Assembly: GCF_009796745.1 (NCBI RefSeq) | Contig: NZ_CP047024.1 | Span: 1,550,001 to 1,614,000, forward strand | From: Paraglaciecola sp. L1A13 | GTDB lineage: Bacteria > Pseudomonadota > Gammaproteobacteria > Enterobacterales > Alteromonadaceae | DNA length: 64,000 bases | Direction of reading: 5' to 3' | Shown here: positions 53,241-62,628 of the stretch, piece after piece | Layout of the letters: every line of letters starts with the position of its first letter | How positions within the stretch are numbered: the stretch's first letter is position 1 | Position numbers and translations under genes: made by a program | Notes under the pieces: generated by a model | What the model was told of the DNA's origin: nothing | Databases searched by the model: none | What the model saw: the letters and a program-made list of their open reading frames with translations, nothing else

Positions 53241-53978
53241 TCAGCTAAGGCAACGATTAAACATCTGTATTGCCATTTGGTAGCAATAAAGCGCTAACGC
53301 GGGATCGTACCTGTCTCCTTCGTCGCGCATAAATGCATGTTGGGCGTTTAGCTCATGCCAGGTGTAATTTAAATCATTATCTTGCATGGTGGAGTGAATC
53401 AGCTCTCTTCCTTCACGAGATACGTGAGGGTCTTGCTTACCAAAAATCATGCACAGCTCTGCCTTAATTGTAGGACATTGGCTTAATGAGTCGTTGCCGT
53501 GTGCACAGGGCAGGGTGTTGGAGTGAATGTCCGTTGGATACAAACAAAAAGCACCATCAATTCTTGGGTTTAGCGCGGCTCTAAATGCGAGATGGCCGCC
53601 AATGCACACTCCCATACTGCCGACTTTACCGTTGCAGTAGGTTTGCGCATCGACAAAATTGATCAAGCTTTGGGTATCGTTGTCATGCTGTTCTAACTGT
53701 TTTGTAAGTTTATCTGCATTACCTTTATCTTTGCCTATATCGTCATAAGCAAGCACAGTTCCCATGGGATTTAACTCATGAAACACTTCTGGTACAAACA
53801 CAACAAAACCATGACCAGCGAGTAATTTTGCGCTGCGAGTAATGGGCGCGGTCTCTTGGAATATTTCTGAGTAGAAAATAATACTAGGGTAAGAACCTTC
53901 GTCTAGGGGACGATATATGGAGGTTTGCATATCGCCACTAGGCGTCGAAATAATTTTTTGTTGGGATTGAATGATCAT
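53241..53978 (-). CDS. Dienelactone hydrolase family protein
   Basis: A 245-residue alpha/beta hydrolase of the dienelactone-hydrolase group. The catalytic triad appears as C125 (GVCIGGH), D183 (GKQDPH) and H214 (NAQHAFMRDE). The family hydrolyses lactones and esters; the natural substrate is unknown and no chlorocatechol genes are nearby. The reading YSEIFQETAPITRSAKLLAG near the start fits the family's N-terminal beta sheet. Upstream of the secreted HExxH gene in a probable two-gene unit. Confidence 0.85.
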   Translation of the reverse strand: MIIQSQQKIISTPSGDMQTSIYRPLDEGSYPSIIFYSEIFQETAPITRSAKLLAGHGFVVFVPEVFHELNPMGTVLAYDDIGKDKGNADKLTKQLEQHDNDTQSLINFVDAQTYCNGKVGSMGVCIGGHLAFRAALNPRIDGAFCLYPTDIHSNTLPCAHGNDSLSQCPTIKAELCMIFGKQDPHVSREGRELIHSTMQDNDLNYTWHELNAQHAFMRDEGDRYDPALALYCYQMAIQMFNRCLS

Positions 53979-54125
53979 GGCTGACTGAAATCGTTAGGTA
54001 GTAGATGAGGTTAAGAGTAAAGGAAGGCGGTCGATCTTTGAAGAAAAAGATAGTAACGGCTGTGCAGGGCCGCATTAAAGCTGATACATTAGCGCCGCAA
54101 AAAATAAACCAAAAGGAGTAAAACG

Positions 54126-54407
54126 ATGTTTAACGTAAATGAATATTTCGAAGGTAAGGTAAAATCTATCGCATTTGATACAGCTGTAGGTAACTCTACG
54201 TTAGGTGTGATGGCGCCTGGTGAGTATGAGTTCGCTACCTCACAACATGAAACTATGAGCGTTGTTAGTGGCGCTATGACCGTTTTGTTACCCGATGCGA
54301 GTGATTGGAAAACATTTACCGCTGGTCAAGTATTTACCGTCGATGCAAACGTAAAGTTTAAAGCCCAAGTATCTGTTAACACTGCCTATCTTTGTGATTA
54401 TATTTAA
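54126..54407 (+). CDS. ppnP: PpnP, pyrimidine/purine nucleoside phosphorylase
   Basis: A 93-residue cupin-fold enzyme of the DUF1255 family, now known as PpnP. It splits several nucleosides with phosphate into the base and ribose 1-phosphate. The order [41 protein letters not shown] and then [19 protein letters not shown] fits the family over its full length. AAGGAG lies just before the ATG. It stands alone with respect to operon partners. Confidence 0.92.
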   Translation: MFNVNEYFEGKVKSIAFDTAVGNSTLGVMAPGEYEFATSQHETMSVVSGAMTVLLPDASDWKTFTAGQVFTVDANVKFKAQVSVNTAYLCDYI

Positions 54408-54435
54408 CCTATGTTGTGATAGGTGAGTATTTAGC

Positions 54436-54783
54436 ATGCAAAAAACCGTTAAGAAGCTAGATAACAATGTGATCAAAGCCCTGACTAATGTCTGTGAGCT
54501 TGCCAAACGAAAAGTATCAGGCTTTCAATGGATTACCCATACAGCCAGTTATGATCGGTTTCCGGCTAGCTTAACGGTAATTTGCGTGTTTGATACGCAA
54601 GCGTCTCTTGAACAAGCTAATGTAGAAGAGCAAGATATCTATTTACGACGTCAGATCCAAACTCAATTATTGAAAGTGGGAATTAAGTTAAAGGATGCAA
54701 GGCATCACGTACGTTTTGACAGTGAGCAGGCTTGTGAAGCACAAAATAACGGCAACTGGCAACTGCGTATAAAGACTCACTAA
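54436..54783 (+). CDS. Hypothetical protein downstream of ppnP
   Basis: A 115-residue soluble protein with no domain I can name. It begins MQKTVKKLDNNVIKALTNV and has GFQWITHTASYDRFPASLTV in the middle, then DARHHVRFDSEQAC. AGGTGAG precedes the start. It lies 28 bases after ppnP and 31 bases before the broken diguanylate cyclase, all on the same strand. The even mix of charged and hydrophobic residues suggests a small folded protein. Confidence 0.65.
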   Translation: MQKTVKKLDNNVIKALTNVCELAKRKVSGFQWITHTASYDRFPASLTVICVFDTQASLEQANVEEQDIYLRRQIQTQLLKVGIKLKDARHHVRFDSEQACEAQNNGNWQLRIKTH

Positions 54784-54814
54784 CGTTCATTACACGTAGA
54801 GCAGATATAATCCA

Positions 54815-55833
54815 ATGTTTAAATTTTGGTATAAAGAATTTCCGCAATATCCGTCTGATCATCCAGATTACTGGCGAGTACGGTTGATTATTCATGCGTT
54901 ATTGATTGTTAGCTGCTATTTTTGCATCCTCACCATGACGAATTTAGTGGCGTTCAGTAATTATACATTTGCATTGCTCGATGGTACGGGATTATTAATA
55001 TCATTAGGTATTTACGTTTACTTTCGTAAAACTGAAAAAGTAGATTGGGCCGCATGGGCTGTGACGATTTTAATTACGTCAATTGTACTGCTATTCGTTA
55101 TGTCTGCAGGTGGATATAGACATTCTTTGTTTTGGGCAACTATTATCCCTCCTGTTGCATTCTTTCTTCTTGGCAAAAAGTGGGGGAGCTGGGTTATCGG
55201 CAATATTTGTCACCGCAAACGGGATCCTACGGATTCGCAGCTTTGTTGAACGTTATCGAGGTGAGTGCCGCTCATATATTGTTATTTCGCTTCTATGAGC
55301 ATACTCGATCGTCGGCTTACCGACAGTTGGCTATTCGTAACACCGATATTCTTAGAATGGCCGAAACCGATAAGTTAACTGGCCTCTATAACAGAGAAAA
55401 ATTGGATTACGTACTCGCTCAATTAATACAGGTAAAATCGGATAAAAATGGGTTAAGCGTGATGATTCTGGACATTGATCACTTTAAGAGCATCAATGAT
55501 CAATACGGTCATCTAGAAGGGGATAGGGTACTCACTTCCTTAGCGATTGAATTGCAGCAGTCAATGCGAAATGAAGATATTGTTGCTCGCTGGGGCGGAG
55601 AGGAGTTTGTGGTTGTTTGCGTTAATGCTTCATTGACTACGGCAATGGCACTGGCTCAACGTTTACGAGCCAATATTGCGAATATGACTATTTCCGGTAA
55701 GCACTTAACGATCAGTGTGGGAGTAGCACAACGTCAGTTGGATGATAATGCAGAGTCTTTGTTAGACCGAGCAGATACTGCACTTTACAAAGCTAAGCGA
55801 GACGGCAGAAATAGAGTGTTAGCCGCCTTATAA
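54815..55833 (+). pseudogene. Membrane diguanylate cyclase broken by two frameshifts
   Basis: The first frame (54815-55249) encodes at least four transmembrane helices, then leaves the frame. A second frame (to 55833) encodes the end of the membrane part and a GGDEF domain: TDKLTGLYNREK, DIDHFKSINDQYGHLEGDRV and the active site RWGGEEF. Removing one G from the run of five at 55182-55186 and one base near 55221-55226 restores an uninterrupted protein of about 340 residues (GKKWGAGLSAIFVTANG, then SYGFAALLNVIEVSAAH). Each change is a one-base insertion in the same direction. The gene is a pseudogene, or the sequence has two errors. Confidence 0.8.
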
Positions 55834-55878
55834 CGATATTAATATCCGAAGTGATTAATACCAATACACGTAATTTTC

Positions 55879-56244
55879 ATGGTTTGGAAATTAATTCAGG
55901 AAGAGCCTGTGAAGCAAAATAATATTATACCAAATGTACGTTTTCGCTTTTTAAATTTAGATAAAATGCAGGCATTTACGCTTTCTAGGGAAGTAGAAGG
56001 AGCATCTTATCGTGAATTAGCGGTAGCAGGCCGATACGAAGGCAGTGTGGATTTAAAAGAGCAGCGTTTGGATGCATTGAATATATTTTTTGTGCGTCAG
56101 CAAATTGCTTTAGACGAATGTGATATTTTCGTCAGTGCTAATTTACCATATCAAGATAGTGTTGTGGTGACACCAAGTATAGTGAATAGATTACTTAAGC
56201 ATATTGATTGTCAATTGACCTTTTCGATAGTGAACTGCGATTAG
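55879..56244 (+). CDS. Hypothetical protein
   Basis: A 121-residue protein with no recognised family. It begins with MVWKLIQEEPVKQNNIIPNV and has ELAVAGRYEGSVDLKEQRL in the middle and VSANLPYQDSVVVTPSIVNR near the end. A DUF4279-like fold is possible but not supported well. It follows the broken cyclase on the same strand by 45 bases; no clear ribosome site was picked out. No signal peptide. Confidence 0.55.
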   Translation: MVWKLIQEEPVKQNNIIPNVRFRFLNLDKMQAFTLSREVEGASYRELAVAGRYEGSVDLKEQRLDALNIFFVRQQIALDECDIFVSANLPYQDSVVVTPSIVNRLLKHIDCQLTFSIVNCD

Positions 56245-56282
56245 TCATACTTTATCGCAATACACTACAATACCCACAGTCA

Positions 56283-56915
56283 TTAAGGTTTTTTATTCGC
56301 TAACCGCTCAATGATATCTCTGTGCTGAGGAAACTGTATGAGTAGTTCATCTCGACTAACGTCAACCATGTCCTCTGCTTCCCATCCAGGTGCGACTGAC
56401 TCACTGACCAGGCCGTAAGTTCCAGTTGTCAATTCAGCAGCTTTGTAGGTACCACCTGGAACCGCGAGTTGAAGTTGCTGACCATTTTGAATATCGGGTC
56501 CAACCACCACTTTTTCATAGCGGCCATCAGGGTAAATCATGTGATATGTAATGGGGGAACCCATATGATAAAACTCAATGCCGTCAGAATATTTGGTGTG
56601 AAAATGATCAACGTTATTATCATCAGTCAACATGTAAAAGATGGCTGTCATGGTTGTTCTATCACCGCGAGATGTGGCGACTTTATCCCTATGCTGGGCT
56701 TTGAACGTTTGGCGAAAATAACCACCCTCAAAATGATGAGATAAATTGAGTTGTGAAATAACTTGCTCTTTTGTGAGTGCAGGAACTTCCTGGTTGGCTT
56801 CAATATGTGTTGAGGTAAACGCTACGCTCGTTATTAACCCCAATAACATTAGTGGATTGTAAATCTTGAATTTAGACCATGTTTTAAAGAAAGTATGATT
56901 CTGCATGTCGTTCAT
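56283..56915 (-). CDS. Cupin_5 (DUF985) protein
   Basis: A 210-residue cupin of the DUF985 type. The N-terminus has a hydrophobic segment (LMLLGLITSVAFTSTHIEA) that could be a signal peptide. The family pattern is HFEGGYFRQTF, then TAIFYMLTDDNN, VDHFHTKYSDGIEFYHMGSP and PGGTYKAAEL. Metal-binding His in FHTKYSDGIEFYH are present. The activity is not established. AAGAG precedes the start. It is convergent with the hypothetical gene at 55879. Confidence 0.82.
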   Translation of the reverse strand: MNDMQNHTFFKTWSKFKIYNPLMLLGLITSVAFTSTHIEANQEVPALTKEQVISQLNLSHHFEGGYFRQTFKAQHRDKVATSRGDRTTMTAIFYMLTDDNNVDHFHTKYSDGIEFYHMGSPITYHMIYPDGRYEKVVVGPDIQNGQQLQLAVPGGTYKAAELTTGTYGLVSESVAPGWEAEDMVDVSRDELLIQFPQHRDIIERLANKKP

Positions 56916-56964
56916 TTTACTCTTTTGTTAGCGTTTAATTAATTCACTTAAAAAGTTTACTGGA

Positions 56965-57249
56965 TCAGGAAAGTGGGTTGACTGCTTCATCTAGAGTTAC
57001 AGTTTTTGCATCCACTCGGTCGATGATTTTTATAATCGTGGTTTGCACCGTTTCGTCTTTACGGATATCACTAGTGCTATTGAAACTTTCAACCATTGGC
57101 TCTGCTTCTTCTTGTTCTATAAAACCTACTTCCACCCTAGTCGCTAGCTCAGCACTGGGGCCAAAATAGCAGATACTTATCATTGGATAACCGTGAAAGC
57201 CGCGTTTGACTCGTTTATCAATGCGCTTATGTGCTTTGTCTAAATTCAT
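56965..57249 (-). CDS. Hypothetical protein
   Basis: A 94-residue protein starting at the ATG at 57249 (an upstream TTG at 57273 is less likely). It begins with MNLDKAHKRIDKRVKRGFHG and ends in a hydrophilic stretch (DAKTVTLDEAVNPLS). The middle (YPMISICYFGPSAELATRVE) might be a small beta sheet. It has no recognised family. It lies between the cupin and the cyclophilin on the same strand. Function not known. Confidence 0.55.
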   Translation of the reverse strand: MNLDKAHKRIDKRVKRGFHGYPMISICYFGPSAELATRVEVGFIEQEEAEPMVESFNSTSDIRKDETVQTTIIKIIDRVDAKTVTLDEAVNPLS

Positions 57250-57349
57250 TTTATTTACTCGTTTCTCAATCAATAAACTGTTGGTTAAAATGTTACGATT
57301 TACTCAGCGCTTATTATATTCAATATAACCTTGTCAGTCGCTGGGTTAA

Positions 57350-58285
57350 TCACTTTATTATTCGCGTCTTTAAATTGTAGTAACACACGTCTAGATTACC
57401 GTTACCTTTAAAATGAAAAAATTCATTCCCGAGTGTTCGTCCACCGTCTAGGCGAGAGATCACAGCATCTGAGTACTCATTTTGAACTTGTACATGAATA
57501 CGGTCCTGTGAAGGTACGTCATGGGCAAGTTTAACCCAAACTATACCTGTGCGCTTTGTTGGGTCTTCAATGACACCACTAGGGACGTTAACAGATGCTC
57601 TTTTAATACTTTGCACATGATCCATGCCGTAAATGACTTTACCAAGCACGCTCATATTTCTATCCAGGTGACGAGTTGCCTGACCAATAGTGATATAAAA
57701 CTCTGTACTGGCGGTGTTCAGGGCATTGTTTCGACCCATAGCAACGACGCCGGGACAATGCACAAGCCATTCTTTATTGGCTTGCTGATCGCGACCTGCT
57801 GCAAAACCGTTTAAGAAGCCTGTTTGCGGTGCCATAAAATCAGGTGATTGCACTACCATAAATTCCTCTGAAGGTGCTTTTTCACTTAATGAGCGACTTG
57901 ATGAGCGACTTAATTCCGCGGGGAGCTGTTTGCTATATTTATGCTGTTTACTTTCACTTACATCGCCACCTTGGGCGACAAACCCGTCTATAACGCGATA
58001 GAAATCGAGCCCATCATAAAATCTATCCATGACTAAGTTTTTAAATTGCGCAACATTCATGGGTGACATAAACGGAGCGAGCTCCATAATCACTAGACCT
58101 GTTTCAAGCTGCATATAAATTAAGTTGTCGCTGTCTGGACTGCGCCATTCATTTTGAGAATGGTTTGTGCTGCTTGAGATCACAGTGGGCTCAGGTGGGT
58201 GTTGTGCCTGAGTTGCTGAGGTCGATGTGCAGATGAGCACACTTAACACAACGATATATCGAATATAGGTACTTGGTGTAAGCAT
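57350..58285 (-). CDS. Periplasmic peptidylprolyl isomerase (cyclophilin)
   Basis: A 311-residue cyclophilin-type isomerase with a signal peptide (residues 1-27, TSATQA). The cyclophilin core is visible: LVIMELAPFMSPMNVAQFKN, then RFYDGLDFYRVIDGFVAQGG and later NTASTEFYITIG. An extra C-terminal segment of about 70 residues follows. It helps periplasmic proteins fold. It is longer than PpiA of E. coli. It has no operon partner that can be seen; the short hypothetical gene downstream may share its transcript. Confidence 0.85.
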   Translation of the reverse strand: MLTPSTYIRYIVVLSVLICTSTSATQAQHPPEPTVISSSTNHSQNEWRSPDSDNLIYMQLETGLVIMELAPFMSPMNVAQFKNLVMDRFYDGLDFYRVIDGFVAQGGDVSESKQHKYSKQLPAELSRSSSRSLSEKAPSEEFMVVQSPDFMAPQTGFLNGFAAGRDQQANKEWLVHCPGVVAMGRNNALNTASTEFYITIGQATRHLDRNMSVLGKVIYGMDHVQSIKRASVNVPSGVIEDPTKRTGIVWVKLAHDVPSQDRIHVQVQNEYSDAVISRLDGGRTLGNEFFHFKGNGNLDVCYYNLKTRIIK

Positions 58286-58330
58286 TATTATTGTTTTTAG
58301 TAATAGGTATGACTGCGACTATAGAAACAA

Positions 58331-58354
58331 AAAACTCGCCGATTGGCGAGTTTT
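58331..58354 (-). terminator. Terminator after lipA
   Basis: AAAACTCGCC (58331-58340), loop GATT, GGCGAGTTTT (58345-58354). On the minus strand a T-run follows, 35 bases beyond the lipA stop. Confidence 0.85.
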
Positions 58355-58388
58355 GTTTTAACGCAACTATAACGTAAGTTGCTTAGCT

Positions 58389-59351
58389 TTATTTAACTTC
58401 AACACCGGCCGCTTGTTTGTCTGCATGGTAACTTGAACGTACCATAGGCCCACATGCGGCATGAGTGAAACCAATATCCTTAGCAATCACACCTAGTTCA
58501 TCAAACTCTGTTGGGTGAACATAGCGCTTTAATGGAAAGTGATGCTTGCTTGGTTGTAAATACTGACCAAGGGTAAGCATTTCAACGTTGTGAGCACGTA
58601 GGTCTTTAAGTACTAAAGCAATTTCTTCTTTGTTTTCACCCATGCCCATCATCAAACCAGATTTGGTTGGGATCTCAGGATGCTGCTCTTTGAATTTCTT
58701 TAGAAGATCGAGAGACCATTGGTAGTTAGCGCCTGGACGGCACTCACGGTATAAACGTGGAATGGTTTCTAAATTATGATTAAACACATCTGGCACACCA
58801 TTCTTTAAAATCTCTAATGCAGTGTCCATACGGCCACGAAAATCAGGCACCAATACTTCAATTTTAGTACTAGGGCTGTGCTCACGTATAGCATTTATGC
58901 AATCAACAAAATGTTGTGCACCACCGTCGCGTAAATCATCCCGATCGACTGAGGTAATAACAACATATTTCAGCCCCATTTCAGCGATGGTTTTAGCCAA
59001 CTTGATAGGCTCTTCGGCACTCGGTGGTAATGGCTTGCCATGGGCTACATCGCAAAACGGACAACGACGCGTACATATATCACCCAGGATCATAAACGTA
59101 GCAGTACCGTGATTGAAACATTCTGCTAAGTTAGGGCAACTGGCTTCTTCGCATACAGAATGCAAATTATTTTTGCGCAAAGTCTTTTTAATATGATCGA
59201 TGCGATCTGTTGTGCGTGGCAGCCTGATTTTGATCCATTCAGGCTTACGTAACATCTCTGCCTTTTCAGTAGGCATGATAGTGATCGGAATATGTTTTAC
59301 TTTTTCATCATCGCGGAGTTTCACTCCGGCTTGTGGACGTGCGTTACTCAT
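58389..59351 (-). CDS. lipA: Lipoyl synthase
   Basis: A 320-residue radical SAM enzyme that adds two sulphurs to octanoylated proteins to make lipoate. The radical SAM cluster motif CTRRCPFC and the auxiliary cluster Cys in [12 protein letters not shown] are visible. ATG at 59351 has GAAGG five bases before it, and overlaps the end of lipB by eight bases; a start at 59387 would read into lipB. This lipB-lipA order is conserved. The C-terminus (VRSSYHAD) holds the conserved Ser ligand. Confidence 0.95.
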   Translation of the reverse strand: MSNARPQAGVKLRDDEKVKHIPITIMPTEKAEMLRKPEWIKIRLPRTTDRIDHIKKTLRKNNLHSVCEEASCPNLAECFNHGTATFMILGDICTRRCPFCDVAHGKPLPPSAEEPIKLAKTIAEMGLKYVVITSVDRDDLRDGGAQHFVDCINAIREHSPSTKIEVLVPDFRGRMDTALEILKNGVPDVFNHNLETIPRLYRECRPGANYQWSLDLLKKFKEQHPEIPTKSGLMMGMGENKEEIALVLKDLRAHNVEMLTLGQYLQPSKHHFPLKRYVHPTEFDELGVIAKDIGFTHAACGPMVRSSYHADKQAAGVEVK

Positions 59352-59997
59352 CAAAACCTTCTTTGTTTTCGACGCTTGCAATACCAAGCAATGAACATAA
59401 TTTTTCGGCGATAGCGGGGCCAGCGACCGCTAAGGTGTTAGGCCCATCTAATTGAGTGCAATCTATCATTTCTAGACCAGCATAACCACAAGGATTGATA
59501 CGCTGAAATGGCGCTAAGTCCATATTTACGTTGAGTGCCAAACCGTGGAATGAGCATCCCCTACGAATACGTAGACCGATGGAACAGACTTTTTTGCTAT
59601 TAACATACACACCTGGCGCATCGGCGCGAGGGTAGGCATCAATAGAATATTCTTTAAGTGTTTCAACTATACAGCTTTCAAGTGCGGTGACTAATGCACG
59701 CACACCTAAAGAGTGGCGTTTTAAATTAAGTAACACGTACATCATTTGCTGGCCAGGGCCGTGATACGTCACTTGCCCCCCGCGGTCAACTTTAACCACT
59801 GGAATATCACCCGGTGCGAGTACATGCTCTTCTTTGCCAGCTTGGCCTTGGGTGAACACCGGATCATGTTCGACCAGCCAAATCTCGTCTGGACTATTGG
59901 CGTCGCGTGTATCGGTGAATTCCTGCATCGCTTGCCAAATTGGCAAATATGCTTGACGGCCAAGTTGGCGAAGAATAACGGGAGCGGTGTTGTTCAA
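59344..59997 (-). CDS. lipB: Octanoyltransferase LipB
   Basis: A 217-residue LipB, which moves octanoate from acyl carrier protein to lipoyl domains. Conserved features are [37 protein letters not shown], and the two catalytic residues: Lys in [11 protein letters not shown] and Cys in RINPCGY. It overlaps lipA by eight bases and is preceded by ybeD 36 bases away, which is the usual gammaproteobacterial order. Confidence 0.95.
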   Translation of the reverse strand: MNNTAPVILRQLGRQAYLPIWQAMQEFTDTRDANSPDEIWLVEHDPVFTQGQAGKEEHVLAPGDIPVVKVDRGGQVTYHGPGQQMMYVLLNLKRHSLGVRALVTALESCIVETLKEYSIDAYPRADAPGVYVNSKKVCSIGLRIRRGCSFHGLALNVNMDLAPFQRINPCGYAGLEMIDCTQLDGPNTLAVAGPAIAEKLCSLLGIASVENKEGFDE

Positions 59998-60033
59998 ACC
60001 TTTAGGGTGTCCTGTTTCAGAAAAAGCATGGGC

Positions 60034-60297
60034 TTAAAGCACCATGCGCACTAATTCAAGTTTGGATAACTCAGTGTAAATGGTTTCCATATGGTCTTTG
60101 CTGGTTACGCGCACACTGATAGACAACGAGTGATAGTTGCCTTTCGAGCTTGCTTTAACGCGTGGCGAATAATCGCCAGGAGCGTGATTTTGTAAGCAGT
60201 TAACTACGTGATCGGGTAAAGATTCATCCGCGACGCCCAATATCTTGAACGTTTGGTGGCAGGGGAAATCGAGTAGTTTATCAAATTGAGTATCCAT
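60034..60297 (-). CDS. ybeD: YbeD (DUF493) protein
   Basis: An 87-residue protein of the DUF493 family with a ferredoxin-like (ACT-like) fold. [20 protein letters not shown] at the start and [20 protein letters not shown] later match YbeD of E. coli. It is always found between dacA and lipB in this cluster. A regulatory role is likely but the ligand is not settled. Confidence 0.92.
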   Translation of the reverse strand: MDTQFDKLLDFPCHQTFKILGVADESLPDHVVNCLQNHAPGDYSPRVKASSKGNYHSLSISVRVTSKDHMETIYTELSKLELVRMVL

Positions 60298-60317
60298 AAT
60301 GTCTTTTTCAATGTTCC

Positions 60318-61490
60318 TTAGCTATCAAAACCAAGCTGCAGTTTTACGAAGTCTACAAGGCGGTCAATCATGCCACCTTCTTTTACTTCTTGTAATGTAA
60401 CCAAAGGATATTCGGCTACGTCTTCACCGTCCAGTTGCAAAAACAGTTTGCCCACTACTTCGCCTTTGGCAAGTGGTGCTTCAAGCTTCTTGTCTAGCTC
60501 GAAGTTAGCTTCTAAATTTTTACTCTGGCCGCGAGGGATAGTAATGGGGGTATCTTGAGAGATACCAAGATCGACGGTTTCTTTATCGCCCATAAATATA
60601 CGGTGTGACACGAAGCTCTCGCCTGCTTTATAAGGGGTGATCGTTTCATAAAATCTAAACCCATATTTAAGCAGTTTTTTATTTTCTACTTTACGTGCTC
60701 GTTCGCTATCCGCACCCATGACTACGGCGATCAAGCGCATGTCACCTTGTGTCGCAGAAGACACTAAACTATAACCCGCATCAGACGTATGTCCCGTCTT
60801 GATACCGTCTACATTTAAGCTTTTATCCCACAGCAAACCATTTCGGTTGTACTGTTTAATATTGTTGTAGGTGAATTCTTTCTCGCTGTAAACCTTATAT
60901 TCTTTCGGCACATCGGTAATCAGAGCGCGGGCCAATATCGCCATATCGCGTGGCGAGGTGTAATGGTCGCCGTCTTGTAAACCATGGCTATTAACAAAAT
61001 GTGTTGAGGTCATGCCTAGTTTTTCGGCATGCAGATTCATCATGCTAGCGAAGGCATCTTCACTACCAGCGATATGTTCTGCCATTGCAACGCAGGCATC
61101 ATTGCCTGATTGCACTATGATGCCACGGTTCAAATCGCCCACAGATATTTGTGTGCCTACTTCAATAAACATCTTAGATGAATCAGGAAAGTTTTTAGCC
61201 CAAGCATTTTCAGATATGGTAACCATATCAGTATCTTTTAAATTGCCATTGGCAATCTCTTTACCGATAACATAGCTGGTCATCATTTTGGTTAAACTGG
61301 CAGGGGGAATTTGAATATCGGCGTTTTGTTCCGCTATCACCTTGCCTGTTTGGTAATCAATTAAAATAAAGCCTTTAGCTGAGACGGATGGTGCGTCGGG
61401 TATAATCACCGCTGCACTAGCTGTATGAGAGAAAAAGGAAAGAGATAAGCAGCTAAATACCGCTAAAATTAGTGTCTTGGTGTTTCGCAT
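60318..61490 (-). CDS. dacA: D-alanyl-D-alanine carboxypeptidase DacA (PBP5-like)
   Basis: A 390-residue penicillin-binding protein with a signal peptide (residues 1-26) and the catalytic Ser65 and Lys68 in ASLTK, the SxN motif SGN (128-130) and the KTG motif K231-T-G. A C-terminal domain of about 100 residues and an amphipathic tail follow ([15 protein letters not shown]). It trims the terminal D-Ala of murein pentapeptides and is held on the outer face of the inner membrane by its tail. It sits in the cell-wall cluster between ybeD and rlpA. Confidence 0.94.
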   Translation of the reverse strand: MRNTKTLILAVFSCLSLSFFSHTASAAVIIPDAPSVSAKGFILIDYQTGKVIAEQNADIQIPPASLTKMMTSYVIGKEIANGNLKDTDMVTISENAWAKNFPDSSKMFIEVGTQISVGDLNRGIIVQSGNDACVAMAEHIAGSEDAFASMMNLHAEKLGMTSTHFVNSHGLQDGDHYTSPRDMAILARALITDVPKEYKVYSEKEFTYNNIKQYNRNGLLWDKSLNVDGIKTGHTSDAGYSLVSSATQGDMRLIAVVMGADSERARKVENKKLLKYGFRFYETITPYKAGESFVSHRIFMGDKETVDLGISQDTPITIPRGQSKNLEANFELDKKLEAPLAKGEVVGKLFLQLDGEDVAEYPLVTLQEVKEGGMIDRLVDFVKLQLGFDS

Positions 61491-61671
61491 GTACCTACCG
61501 TAAAGTGTTTATTTGTTAAGAATGTAGAAATGATGTGTCGTGCCTAAACCGACGGCTAATATATCAGTAATTCGATAGCTTTACTGCGCCAGCAACAAAA
61601 ATTGTTACATAAAAGCAAATCCTAAAAACCGTTAATTGGACAAGCTTATCAGCGGAAAGTTTAACTTAACG

Positions 61672-62628
61672 TTATTTTACTGGATAAAACTTATAAGCGT
61701 CGTTATACCCTGTATTGCGTAGCTGACTTAATATTCCGCTGGCTTCATGATCAGAGCCAAATGGCCCTAATCGTAACCGATATAACCCCTCTTCTAGGGG
61801 GGCCACATAAGGCACTTGATATAAACTTGCCAATTCAGTGCCAATTTTTTTAATGCGCTGGTTGTTGGTTAAGGCGGCTATCTGAATAAACACGCTGTCT
61901 TGCGTCGTTATGGTAGCAGTCGTCGTTGAATGAACTGGTAGTGTTATGGCTTTAGTCGTTGGCGAACTGACTGCTGGCGTCATGGCCGGTATTCTAGGTA
62001 CTTGTGCAACCTGAACAGTCGTATTTTCTGATGAGTCATTTTTCAAAGGCGTAGGCGCATCAGGCATTTCATTGCCTACGGTTTGCATACCTGCTTCATC
62101 GATATGAATCACATCTATTTTAACTTGAGTGGTACCTGTGCTTAGCATGCCGAGCTTCATTGCCGCTGCATAAGATAAATCGATAATGCGACTGTCGTGA
62201 AAAGGTCCACGGTCATTAACGCGCACTATCGCTTCACGGCCATTTTTTAGGTTAGTTACTCTGACATAAGAGGGCAATGGTAAGGTTTTATGGGCTGCTG
62301 ACATAGCGTACATGTCGTAAGTTTCACCGTTTGAGGTGAGATGGCCGTGAAATTTTTGACCATACCAAGATGCTCCGCCTGTGGCCGAGTAACCTTTTCC
62401 CGTTTTTAAAGGGGTGTAGTGTTTACCCAATACAGTATAACTGCGCAGGTTAGCTAAGGCATAAGGTTCAAATTCTGGCTCGGCATCATCAAATTTCATA
62501 CCTTCTTTAATTGCGCTTGGAGCAGAGTCTTTACTTTGTTTATATCGGCTACTGCCGTTATTAGGCGTGTGCGAACAAGCCGTAATAATGGAGAAGAAAA
62601 AAACCAGAATCGCTAACTTATGCATCAT
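61672..62628 (-). CDS. rlpA: RlpA, septal ring lytic transglycosylase-like lipoprotein
   Basis: A 318-residue lipoprotein with a lipobox (IITAC, Cys about 19), a double-psi beta-barrel RlpA domain (ASWYGQKFHGHLTSNGETYD, then VRVNDRGPFHDSRIIDLSYA) and a C-terminal SPOR domain (VFIQIAALTNNQRI, LYRLRLGPFGS). It cuts naked glycan strands at the division site in other bacteria. ATG at 62628 is chosen because AGGTGG lies six bases before it, giving an 11-base overlap with mltB; an upstream start at 62658 is possible. Part of the rodA-mltB-rlpA-dacA cluster. Confidence 0.92.
   Translation of the reverse strand: MMHKLAILVFFFSIITACSHTPNNGSSRYKQSKDSAPSAIKEGMKFDDAEPEFEPYALANLRSYTVLGKHYTPLKTGKGYSATGGASWYGQKFHGHLTSNGETYDMYAMSAAHKTLPLPSYVRVTNLKNGREAIVRVNDRGPFHDSRIIDLSYAAAMKLGMLSTGTTQVKIDVIHIDEAGMQTVGNEMPDAPTPLKNDSSENTTVQVAQVPRIPAMTPAVSSPTTKAITLPVHSTTTATITTQDSVFIQIAALTNNQRIKKIGTELASLYQVPYVAPLEEGLYRLRLGPFGSDHEASGILSQLRNTGYNDAYKFYPVK

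Noticed and set aside
55083..55298. A third frame within the broken cyclase
   Set aside because: Not a separate gene; it supplies the middle segment between the two frameshifts and has no start signal of its own.
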